Assembly (NCBI GenBank): GCA_023374045.1
Contig: CM041779.1
Location: 4,092,001 to 4,156,000 of the forward strand
Direction of reading: 5' to 3'
DNA from: Limonium bicolor
Lineage: Eukaryota; Streptophyta; Magnoliopsida; Caryophyllales; Plumbaginaceae
Length of the DNA: 64,000 nucleotides
Under the pieces are notes generated by a model. That model made no database searches. It was not told the DNA's origin and worked only from the letters and a program-made list of their open reading frames with translations. Position numbers and translations under genes: made by a program. The first letter of the stretch is position 1, and every line of letters starts with the position of its first letter. Positions 13,025 through 25,843 of this stretch are shown here, piece by piece.

Positions 13025-13682
13025 TGTAACGCCCCTATTAACCATAAATACAGCGGAAATAAAATTCTAAGGCGATTACAGACCATCAGGTTCCAAACAC
13101 CCGGCACCAAACCTCACCAATTACAACTTACAATCTACAAAAGCTACGGTCTGAACTCGAGAAAAACTTAACACAAACATAATAGAAATTAAACACATTA
13201 ACTCTCCACAAAACCTAGTCTCATCCCAAACGCTCATTCTCTTCGTGGCCACCTGTAAATCAATTCGTACCTGCAAGATGAAACCAAGCAGCCCACCCCA
13301 AAAGGGGCGGGTCAGTTCCCTGGAATGGAACTGGTACAATTCTCCAAAAACAAACTTATAAAACATAACTCTTCAAAATAAACAGTAATATGAAAACAAC
13401 CTCTTAAAAATGAAACAGAGATAAAGCACTTCAAACAACCGAGTTAAAGAGAAAAGAAAACAAGACAAAGGAGATAGAGAACTTCCAAAACAAGTCATCC
13501 ACTTAAGTAGTCACACCACATAGTTAGTAAGCATCCATTGTTGATGTTAGAACCAACTCCCGTTCGGAGTATAAAGACTCAGATAGTCACAAAGGACTAG
13601 GAATAATAAGATAGATCCAAGAACCAATAACTCAAGAGTGGAATTATTCAATTGGGCGAGATGGCCCCCACCGCCAGATATC

Positions 13683-13959
13683 AATGTCCATATGGACGAG
13701 GGATATACAGCCCCCTGCTGTCAGATTACATATGTCCTGAAGGACGAGGGATATACAGCCCCCTGCTGTCAGATTAAAAATGTCCTGATGGACGAGGGAT
13801 ATACAGCCCCCTGCTGTTAAATATCAATGCCCCTATGGGCGAGGGATATACAACCCCCTGCTATTAAATATCAATGCCCCTATGGGCGAGGGATATACAG
13901 CCCCCTGCTGTTAAATATCAATGCCCCTATGGGCGAGGGATATACAGCCCCCTGCTGTT
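13683..13959. repeat. Hairpin minisatellite in LTR C
   Basis: Same six-unit array as at 5575-5850, with the same paired arm changes. Confidence 0.85.
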
Positions 13960-14274
13960 ACCATTAAAGACGCGCGCACGTCGAAGGAAAGATTTCCAAG
14001 ATTGACCTTTTCCAAATCCCCACTAGATCACCAACTACCCAGAGCAATACCAAAACACTCAGTCCTACAGAGTGCAGAAGCGTAAAACCTAAGCAGTCAA
14101 TGTCTAACGGGACACCAATAGAAGGAACCAATACCCATGCAAGTTTCATACTCAAGGCTCAGTTAGTCACACAAGCTGAGTTAGTCACACAACCAATTCC
14201 TTTTTAGAAATTCCTCTTAAAGTCAGTTAGCGTTTTCCAAAACATCCCACAAGTCAATCATAAAAAATATCAGA

Positions 14275-14392
14275 GTACGAGAAATCGTACAAAATTCCAT
14301 AGAGTCCAAAACACAACAAGCTGAGTACGAGAAATCGTACAAAACATTCCATATAGTCCAAAACACAACAAGCTGAGTACGAGAAATCGTAC
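14275..14392. repeat. 52-bp tandem repeat with perfect hairpin, LTR C
   Basis: Three copies of the GTACGA..TCGTAC hairpin, as in LTR B. The first spacer has lost 2 bp. Confidence 0.8.
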
Positions 14393-17300
14393 CTGGGTAA
14401 CGCTGTAGCAGTTCTAATCAACTTGCACAAACAATCAACAGTACTCTGAAGAATATTAAAGGTAATCTATCATCAATCACTTGTAGCCTATGTTACGCTT
14501 AAATAAACTCCTTACTCTTATTTCAAAGTCTCAATTATCTTTTAAGCCCTCACTTAAATGTTATATATAATCTTTGTGTTATCTGAGAACGTTGTATAGC
14601 CCAAGGTGGTAAGATCAAGGAATGTATTCGATTAACATTTGCTAATTGTCCACTCCCATCCACTTTATTCATACTTAACCACAATCCTCACATTCAAGAC
14701 TTTTGAGACCTCTATATCATAAATGTGTTTATGTTATATAATTAAATCTAAGAATTTCGACAATAATCTTAAGCTCAATACCCCTATTCTTAATTTAAAA
14801 TAAACATTGTATTATGACCTAGGATGGACTCATCTCAGAATACTATACTATTATCTCACAATGTAAAGATTATGTATTTAAACAATTTCTACTAGACAAC
14901 CCATTATGATTAAGTCTTTCCCTTAACTTAATTAAGACCTACATCTTGTATATTGGAATCATAGTGTTGTAGACGCATTTTATTATAACTTAATCGAGTT
15001 ACTAAACTCATTTATCTTATCTTTAGTTCAGAATAACTTTAATTACAACCATCTAAAAATCTTGTCATAAGATGTTAAATTACTTTTCATCTTGAAATAA
15101 CCATATTATAATTAACTTAGACTCATCGAACTCTTACATTTAGTATCCACAGGGTATATTATTTACTTTATCATAACTATATAATAAGGTATTTTAAGAT
15201 AACCTTTTATGTATCCTTACTTACATTTAATTTCCTAAATGTTCTATTTTTACACACATTCCCTCCATAGGCTATGTATAAACCTTTTATAATAAACTTC
15301 ACTAAACTTAAGTCTTAAATACGTTTTAAATTGTTTACAAAACCTAAAGGTTTCAAAGGTATAACTTAATAAATTAATTTCCTTTATTGTATTTAGGATG
15401 GACAATATATCTACATAAGGTAGAATTTATCAAAGAATTAAATTATGGATCGTAAGTGAAACTGTTAACTATTTAATAAGATAATATATTCTGAAAAATC
15501 CCCATACCTTATATTCAAATGACACATTAATATTTCCAGTGTCAAAAGGTAAATCAATATAATCTCTTATGTAACCTAGTTTCATCTAATTAAAGGTTCA
15601 ATGATTTTAAGTATCAAATTTCTATTTGCAAACCTTTTTGTAAATCTTTAACTATTATGTACATCACTTATTTATAAACTCACATCCTGAATATTGGTAA
15701 TGAATGTATTTTATATGGCTTAACTAATTCCAAGAAACTTAAGGATTATTATTTAGATTAATCTCCTAATCATAGTTTAATATAGTTTTATATCATAATC
15801 CTTTTAATGATTTTATCTTAAAATATTAAGTTATTACTCAATACTATAAATATTAAGAGATAATTAAATCTAGACTTATTTATCCTCTTCACATGTAGAT
15901 GTAAAGTCTCATTTATTTTACTATTGTTTATATAATAAGAACATTTAAATGTAAAAGTATTTCATTCATTTTATTATTAATTATATAATAAGATCTATTT
16001 GTGTAAAACTTTATGTAGACTAATTACAAATATTCCTAAATTTCAACTTATTAATTTCTTAACCAAATTATAGATTTACATTGTGGTCATTGACTAAATA
16101 AATACGTGTGTTTAAATACGGTTTATTAAATCTTAAAACTCAAAGATAACTAAAAACTCAACCTATAACCATAAATTAATACCACCTCATATAATATTCT
16201 TTTATTAGTATCATGTAGAGGTTTAGTTTAACTCATTAATTCCTTCATATTATATTTTCTATAAGGTATTTTATGTCTTTTATTTATCTATATCGTATAT
16301 GTATACTAGGATTTATTCAAGACATTCTTTATGTAGTTTTATTGCATTTAATTATTTATATTAACTTTCACACGTATCTACATCCAAATATGGTTTATAA
16401 AATAAAGTATTTTCCTTAGTTTCAATTAAGTCTATAACCACCATATTATATAACTAATATACATGTAGATTAATTTAGTTCCTTGATTTAACCTAAGTGA
16501 CTATTTTATTCCTTTTATATATGTATAAATATATATATATATATATATTTATTTCCTTAGTTTAAATTAAAAATATTAACTCCCATATAATATAATATAA
16601 AAACGTAAAATAATTAAATTCCTTGTTTTAACATAAGTTCCTATTTTTAAATCTACCATATAAGTATATATATACATAAATGTAAATAATTTCACTTCTC
16701 ATAAAAACTAATACCCAAACATTTATAAACTTACTGTTATAAAATGTTAATTTAGTTTCCCTTATTTTCCCCAGCTTAAAAGTTAATTAACAAACCATAC
16801 TTTAATTTTTTGGCTACATTAAAAACCTTATATTATAGGTTATTCTTATGAAAAACTCATAAACACAATTTTTAAAACCTTTTACCATTGCCCAAAAATT
16901 CCCAAATTTAATTACAGTAACTATAACATTTTAGACATATTATAAAATTTTTTTCATAAACTTATCTTTTTAATTTAGCCAAATAATTCCAGAAAACCCG
17001 TAACTTGCAAAAATCATAACTTACGTTTAAAAACTCCAAAACCATATTAATTTACATCAAAATAAACTAGATTAAATAAGGAATATATGGTTAAAATTTC
17101 AAGTCAAAATACATTCGGGAAGGTATTTAAATTAACCCAACAAGTTAGGACTTTTTACTGGAATTTTATAATTATTTAATAGCACGATCTAATCTCGGCC
17201 GTCCAATCTTTTAAAGCGAGATCGGACGGCCCCTGAACCTCTAGTTCATCAGCGCAGAACTCAGCCATGTCGAGTACTAATCTCTCGATTTCTCTCAACT

Positions 17301-18742
17301 CACAGAACGAAATCGAGTGATTCTTGATTCTATGGTTTCGAAATCAAATTTCGGTTCTAATGATACCGATTTCCCCAATTATAATGCAGTTTTCAATGGA
17401 TTTCGAATTCTGTTCGAGGTTTAGGGTTCCAAGTACGAATCGAAACTTAATTTGACAAATTCTCCTAATCTAGCACGTAATTGACTAAATTGAGACATGG
17501 GTTAGACCGGTAACTTGATTTCGAATGACAATAACTGAGCAATTGATCGGAAACTTACCGGAGTTGTGCGAATTGAGTGAAATCGAATCCAAAAATCTGG
17601 AAAAATTCGAACTTTGAGCAGTTCACGAGGCCAACTTTGAGGATCTATAACTAGCAGTACAAATCGAGTTAGGCTATTGTAAGGGCTCATTCGAAAGAGC
17701 AAACTTAGATCTACGTATTGATAGCAAGAACTCACTCTAACTCACAACACACAAGAAGAAATAAACCCGAAAGTTACGAGTTTACCTTCTCGTTTCTGGA
17801 AAAATTCTGGGCAAAACGCGACCAGATCGGGGTCGGAACTTTAGACGCCTATATCTTCCATATGATTAAGAATTAGATTTGGTCATCAACATGAAAGTTG
17901 TAGAGGAATTAGCGCTCTTTAAAACGAGCTAAAGAACACGAAATTTGGAAGAGAAACGAAGAAGTTATGGTTAGTCGAAGTTACCTGATTCGAAAGGAAA
18001 AACTGGAATCTGCAGTTTCGGTTTTGCAAGGTGCCTACTTTGGATCGAATTTCCGGATGATGTGTAATGAATTAGGGTATGTGTGAGTAATGGTTGGAAA
18101 GATTCAAAGGAGAAGAGAATGAAAAAGACGGCATTGAAAAATTTGAGAGATGAGTGAGATACAGCCGTCCAAAGTTAGGGCAAAATCATGAATTCTGTTA
18201 CCGAAATTCGAGGGATAAATTGGCTAAGTGTTGGCGACCCGTGACAGAGTGACACGTGGCATCTTTCAAATTTTTGACTCAAAACTTCAATCTAGCATAA
18301 CTTTGGCTAGGATGATCCGTTTTTGACGTTCTTTTTATCGATCTTCATGGTTTTCCATAACCTATTTATTGGTATAGGTTTCATGGCCTGGTTTGACCAT
18401 TCTCAAAAAGTCAACTCTAGCAAGGCTTAATAAGCTTTAAGGTTTCTAGAATTTTATATTGACTTTTATGTTTCAAAACAATGTTCCAACACTTCCTAAA
18501 ATCTTTATAATATAGTTGGAGTGTTTAGAAATTTTCTCAAGATTTATGGACTTATAAATCTTATTATTAAATTCATAATACTATATAATAATATATATAA
18601 TAATTAGGGTTAAATAGGAGAAAACCCCTAAATAAATTTCACAATTCCGTATACTAATTTAATATTCATAATTCCATATCATAATTTAATTTTTAATAAA
18701 AGAATCCCCTAAATTAATTTAAATTAATTTAGGGGTATTTCA

Positions 18743-20854
18743 GCATATCCCCCTTAAAAGAAACTTCGCCTCGAAGTTTAACAATCAACTAATAGGCACT
18801 CACACCGCTTCGGGTGTGCTGAGACAATAATAACTTCAATGATATTCCATACCATTCCAATCCTTTATCTCCATTTCAACATTCCACTCAAGGGTACCGA
18901 AATCAAAGTACCGAAACCATAACAACGTGAATCAAAGTATAAACTGAAGCAAAACACAACACAAACGTGACAAAGTACTGTGCCACAACGTGAAACTACG
19001 TACATACATACACCTCTCATTACTAACAATGCAATGAGGCATAATCCGGATGAGATAACGAAGGAGGAGTATGCCAGCATATCCCCCTTAAAAGAGCTAA
19101 GGTACGCCCTCGTACCGCTACTAACGGCACAATCAAAGAATTCAACACCTTATTAACCAGCTTTGTTGTAAATTTTACTGCACCGTTGATTTTATCTATG
19201 ATCGTTACATATATCTGTATCTCTTGATTGTTATGTATTTGTATTTCCTTGGTGATTATAAAATTTTATCTTATGATTATTATCCATTCGTTTAATGTCT
19301 GATACGAATTTATATGTCCATATATGATCATTTATCATATCATATCAATTGTATTAACAAGCTATAAATCAGGTGTAACATACTTGAGTAGTTTAGAATA
19401 ATATTTCAGATCATTTAATAATCTTCCAAAATTATCTTCAAGGGTTTATAGCCAACCATATGTTAAAACTCTATAAAATAAATATTTTCTATGACTTTTC
19501 AAGTTTCAATTGTTTTATAATTAACTATCATATTTTAGACGAATCATTCAGTGTTTACTTCATAAAATTTACTTATTATTATTTACATAATTTCACCCAA
19601 GGGAGAATCTAAGGAAGTTCTTATCAATTATAATGTAGCTCCAAAATCTGATTTCTTTATCTTAAAATTTATTTTTCAAGATAGGGACTCTATATAAAAA
19701 TTTAAGTCAAATGTACTAGTCTAATGAAAACTCACTCACTCTTGGTGATTATTTTTCTTAGAGTTTGTTCTATGTAAGTGTTCTTCTGATTATTAAATCT
19801 TAGTACTCTCTTAGACAATGGTGGCTTTTAGTAAATATCACTCTTAGTGTGTCTTTTAAAATTTTATACCTGTATAATGTTAAACTTCCAAGTAAACATG
19901 AGAATTTTCAATCTTTAAGTAACTCTCAAATTTTTTTTTTATATTTTTTTTTAAGATGCTCAATACTCAAGTATTTAAGGATCAATGATATTTAGTTTAG
20001 TATACTCTTCTCTTCACTCAATCTTTAAGTAACTTCTTTTATTGATTTTTTTTTATATATTCAACCAGGGGTAGATGTTGTATCTTGGAGCACCCAAACT
20101 TAATCCCTTCCTCCATATATAGGTATTTTTCACCAAAGATTTAACTCAATAAACCCTTTACATTTATGAGTTTTAATACCGGATCTTAAGATACAAATTT
20201 TGATTTGTTCATTGTGGTTAGCACTGAAATATGCCTAGCTCAAGATTTCATGATGGTAACGTCTTACCACCACTTCCCTCAAGTTCAACACAATCCATCA
20301 CCTGCGTGGAAGATTATATACGGTTAGATGACAAGGCTTGTCTAGCCCCTAAACTTCTAGAAGTGGGTGTGCACCCCCACTACTTTCAGCCTAGGAGTTC
20401 GTCGCACCAGGCACTTCCCGTAGGGTGTTAGGTTTATGTTTTTTCTTTCTAAAGTTAACATAGAGTTTTAATGTGTTTTACAAGTTCAGATGTTGATCTT
20501 TTCTAATACGCTACTAGTTCTTCTTAGCTTAATAATTTTCTAGACTTAAGATTTATCTTAAAATTATCTTTAGGTAATAAATTAATACCAAGTAGTTCAT
20601 GAGATTTATTTTCAAACTTTAAAGGAGTTGAAGTACTTTCACATAACATCAATACTAATTTAGTTATGTAAAGTTTTATTTGTATACTGTTTTCAACCAA
20701 AAGTATTCTTTAAAATTCTAGGAATTTGTGTACCTGCTTTTAAAGGATTGCATTTTTAGCAATGTATTCTCCATGAGTATGCTTTTGAAAAATAGCTTAA
20801 TATTTGGTTTATCTCAACCAAAATCTTATCGTACTTAATATAGGGTGTTCCAAA

Positions 20855-20895
<41 letters not shown>

Positions 20896-21126
20896 CTATT
20901 TTGCTGTCAGTTTATTGACACATCACACTCAACAAACATTCACAAAAGAAAAGTGTGTAAAGGAATCGTTCACAATTCCAAAAAGGGTTAGGAGTCGTGC
21001 CTTACTGGAGTCCTCACTTCCCAATTCTACCCCAGTTCCCCAGTTTTAAGTGCACCTATAATCTAAGTATTTCACTCGGCTTGTTTTCTCGGGTTCAGAG
21101 CGTAACTACGCTCTGATACCACATTC
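18743..21126 (-). repeat. LARD internal domain 3 (non-coding)
   Basis: This 2384-bp domain matches domains 1 and 2. It has a longer TA microsatellite (about 20860-20892) followed by a short replaced stretch. The polypurine tract is at 18743-18759 and the primer-binding site at 21110-21121. Confidence 0.8.
21110..21121 (-). other. Primer-binding site (initiator Met tRNA), unit 3
   Basis: TGGTATCAGAGC on the minus strand, 5 nt from the LTR boundary at 21127. Confidence 0.85.
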
Positions 21127-21787
21127 TGTAACGCCCCTATTAACCATAAATACAGCGGAAATAAAATTCTAAGGCGATTACAGACCATCAGGTTCCAAAC
21201 ACCCGGCACCAAACCTCACCAATTACAACTTACAATCTACAAAAGCTACGGTCTGAACTCGAGAAAAACTTAACACAAACATAATAGAAATTAAACACAT
21301 TAACTCTCCACAAAACCTAGTCTCATCCCAAACGCTCATTCTCTTCGTGGCCACCTGTAAATCAATTCGTACCTGCAAGATGAAACCAAGCAGCCCACCC
21401 CAAAAGGGGCGGGTCAGTTCCCTGGAATGGAACTGGTACAATTCTCCAAAAACAAACTTATAAAACATAACTCTTCAAAATAAACAGTAATATGAAAACA
21501 ACCTCTTAAAAATGAAACAGAGATAAAGCACTTCAAACAACCGAGTTAAAGAGAAAAGAAAACAAGACAAAGATAGAGATAGAGAACTTCCAAAACAAGT
21601 CATCCACTTAAGTAGTCACACCACATAGTTAGTAAGCATCCATTGTTGATGTTAGAACCAACTCCCGTTCGGAGTATAAAGACTCAGATAGTCACAAAGG
21701 ACTAGGAATAATAAGATAGATCCAAGAACCAATAACTCAAGAGTGGAATTATTCAATTGGGCGAGATGGCCCCCACCGCCAGATATC

Positions 21788-22064
21788 AATGTCCATATGG
21801 ACGAGGGATATACAGCCCCCTGCTGTCAGATTACATATGTCCTGAAGGACGAGGGATATACAGCCCCCTGCTGTCAGATTAAAAATGTCCTGATGGACGA
21901 GGGATATACAGCCCCCTGCTGTTAAATATCAATGCCCCTATGGGCGAGGGATATACAACCCCCTGCTATTAAATATCAATGCCCCTATGGGCGAGGGATA
22001 TACAGCCCCCTGCTGTTAAATATCAATGCCCCTATGGGCGAGGGATATACAGCCCCTGCTATTA
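21788..22064. repeat. Hairpin minisatellite in LTR D
   Basis: Same six-unit array; the last unit has lost one C and has GCTATT in place of GCTGTT. Confidence 0.85.
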
Positions 22065-22378
22065 CCATTAAAGACGCGCGGACGTCGAAGGAAAGATTTC
22101 CAAGATTGACCTTTTCCAAATCCCCACTAGATCACCAACTACCCAGAGCAATACCAAAACACTCAGTCCTACAGAGTGCAGAAGCGTAAAACCTAAGCAG
22201 TCAATGTCTAACGGGACACCAATAGAAGGAACCAATACCCATGCAAGTTTCATACTCAAGGCTCAGTTAGTCACACAAGCTGAGTTAGTCACACAACCAA
22301 TTCCTTTTTAGAAATTCCTCTTAAAGTCAGTTAGCGTTTTCCAAAACATCCCACAAGTCAATCATAAAAAATATCAGA

Positions 22379-22498
22379 GTACGAGAAATCGTACAAAACA
22401 TTCCATAGAGTCCAAAACACAACAAGCTGAGTACGAGAAATCGTACAAAACATTCCATATAGTCCAAAACACAACAAGCTGAGTACGAGAAATCGTAC
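22379..22498. repeat. 52-bp tandem repeat with perfect hairpin, LTR D
   Basis: Three intact GTACGA..TCGTAC hairpins, as in LTR B. Confidence 0.8.
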
Positions 22499-25400
22499 CT
22501 GGGTAACGCTGTAGCAGTTCTAATCAACTTGCACAAACAATCAACAGTACTCTGAAGAATATTAAAGGTAATCTATCATCAATCACTTGTAGCCTATGTT
22601 ACGCTTAAATAAACTCCTTACTCTTATTTCAAAGTCTCAATTATCTTTTAAGCCCTCACTTAAATGTTATATATAATCTTTGTGTTATCTGAGAACGTTG
22701 TATAGCCCAAGGTGGTAAGATCAAGGAATGTATTCGATTAACATTTGCTAATTGTCCACTCCCATCCACTTTATTCATACTTAACCACAATCCTCACATT
22801 CAAGACTTTTGAGACCTCTATATCATAAATGTGTTTATGTTATATAATTAAATCTAAGAATTTCGACAATAATCTTAAGCTCAATACCCCTATTCTTAAT
22901 TTAAAATAAACATTGTATTATGACCTAGGATGGACTCATCTCAGAATACTATACTATTATCTCACAATGTAAAGATTATGTATTTAAACAATTTCTACTA
23001 GACAACCCATTATGATTAAGTCTTTCCCTTAACTTAATTAAGACCTACATCTTGTATATTGGAATCATAGTGTTGTAGACGCATTTTATTATAACTTAAT
23101 CGAGTTACTAAACTCATTTATCTTATCTTTAGTTCAGAATAACTTTAATTACAACCATCTAAAAATCTTGTCATAAGATGTTAAATTACTTTTCATCTTG
23201 AAATAACCATATTATAATTAACTTAGACTCATCGAACTCTTACATTTAGTATCCACAGGGTATATTATTTACTTTATCATAACTATATAATAAGGTATTT
23301 TAAGATAACCTTTTATGTATCCTTACTTACATTTAATTTCCTAAATGTTCTATTTTTACACACATTCCCTCCATAGGCTATGTATAAACCTTTTATAATA
23401 AACTTCACTAAACTTAAGTCTTAAATACGTTTTAAATTGTTTACAAAACCTAAAGGTTTCAAAGGTATAACTTAATAAATTAATTTCCTTTATTGTATTT
23501 AGGATGGACAATATATCTACATAAGGTAGAATTTATCAAAGAATTAAATTATGGATCGTAAGTGAAACTGTTAACTATTTAATAGATAATATATTCTGAA
23601 AAATCCCCATACCTTATATTCAAATGACACATTAATATTTCCAGTGTCAAAAGGTAAATCAATATAATCTCTTATGTAACCTAGTTTCATCTAATTAAAG
23701 GTTCAATGATTTTAAGTATCAAATTTCTATTTGCAAACCTTTTTGTAAATCTTTAACTATTATGTACATCACTTATTTATAAACTCACATCCTGAATATT
23801 GGTAATGAATGTATTTTATATGGCTTAACTAATTCCAAGAAACTTAAGGATTATTATTTAGATTAATCTCCTAATCATAGTTTAATATAGTTTTATATCA
23901 TAATCCTTTTAATGATTTTATCTTAAAATATTAAGTTATTACTCAATACTATAAATATTAAGAGATAATTAAATCTAGACTTATTTATCCTCTTCACATG
24001 TAGATGTAAAAGTAACTCATTTATTTTACTATTGTTTATATAATAAGAACATTTAAATGTAAAAGTATTTCATTCATTTTATTATTAATTATATAATAAG
24101 ATCTATTTGTGTAAAACTTTATGTAGACTAATTACAAATATTCCTAAATTTCAACTTATTAATTTCTTAACCAAATTATAGATTTACATTGTGGTCATTG
24201 ACTAAATAAATACGTGTGTTTAAATACGGTTTATATAAATCTTAAAAACTCAAAGATAACTAAAAACTCAACCTATAACCATAAATTAATACCACCTCAT
24301 ATAATATTCTTTTATTAGTATCATGTAGAGGTTTAGTTTAACTCATTAATTCCTTCATATTATATTTTCTATAAGGTATTTTATGTCTTTTATTTATCTA
24401 TTATCGTATATGTATACTAGGATTTATTCAAGACATTCTTTATGTAGTTTTATTGCATTTAATTATTTATATTAACTTTCACACGTATCTACATCCAAAA
24501 TATGGTTTATAAAATAAAGTATTTTCCTTAGTTTCAATTAAGTCTATTAACCACCATATTATATAACTAATATACATGTAGATTAATTTAGTTCCTTGAT
24601 TTAACCTAAGTGACTATTTTATTCCTTTTATATATATGTATAAAAATATATATATATATATATATTTTCCTTAGTTTAAATTAAAAATATTAACTCCCAT
24701 ATAATATAATATAAAAACGTAAAAATAATTAAATTCCTTGTTTTAACATAAGTTCCTATTTTTAAATCTACCATATAAGTATATATATACATAAATGTAA
24801 ATAATTTCACTTCTCATAAAAACTAATACCCAAACATTTATAAACTTACTGTTATAAAATGTTAATTTAGTTTCCCTTATTTTCCCCAGCTTAAAAGTTA
24901 ATTAACAAACCATACTTTAATTTTTTGGCTACATTAAAAACCTTATATTATAGGTTATTCTTATGAAAAACTCATAAACACAATTTTTAAAACCTTTTAC
25001 CATTGCCCAAAAATTCCCAAATTTAATATACAGTAACTATAACATTTTAGACATATTATAAAATTTTATTTCATAAACTTATCTTTTTAATTTAGCCAAA
25101 TAATTCCAGAAAACCCGTAACTTGCAAAAATCATAACTTACGTTTAAAAACTCCAAAACCATATTAATTTACATCAAAATAAACTAGATTAAATAAGGAA
25201 TATATGGTTAAAATTTCAAGTCAAAATACATTCGGGAAGGTATTTAAATTAACCCAACAAGTTAGGACTTTTTACTGGAATTTTATAATTATTTAATAGC
25301 ACGATCTAATCTCGGCCGTCCAATCTTTTAAAGCGAGATCGGACGGCCCCTGAACCTCTAGTTCATCAGCGCAGAACTCAGCCATGTCGAGTACTAATCT

Positions 25401-25544
25401 CTCGATTTCTCTCAACTCACAGAACGAAATCGAGTGATTCTTGATTCTATGGTTTCGAAATCAAATTTTGGTTCTAATGATACCGATTTCCCCAATTATA
25501 ATGCAGTTTTCAATGGATTTCGAATTCTGTTCGAGGTTTAGGGT

Positions 25545-25730
25545 TAACGAAAAGTAATTCTATTGAATAATGCCGAGGGTAGAATACCCTTATATGAGTA
25601 CATAGAGTTATATCGTTCAGTATATATATATATACAGACTGTATATATACTAATACATACCAAGCCTAACCTACTATGTAAACTAACGGACTAGAGACAT
25701 AGATGTTACATAGCATATTATATCTCGACA
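25545..25730 (-). repeat. Copia 3' LTR (186 bp)
   Basis: On the minus strand it starts TGTCGAGATA and ends TTTTCGTTA. It is followed in plus orientation by the complement of the polypurine tract (minus-strand CTTCTTGAGGGGGAG, 25731-25745). Confidence 0.9.
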
Positions 25731-25843
25731 CTCCCCCTCAAGAAGAAGGGTGGTAACACACAATTCTTGCTAAACATGTAACTGATATCCATGTAAGTAG
25801 TCTGGTGACGTTGAACAGTTGCGAAGATCTGAAACTGGGTAGA

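Larger units (their letters stand above)
13025..18742 (-). repeat. LARD LTR C (complete, 5718 bp)
   Basis: Same termini and layout as LTR B. The two complete LTRs differ by 10 bp in length and by scattered small indels and few substitutions. Confidence 0.85.
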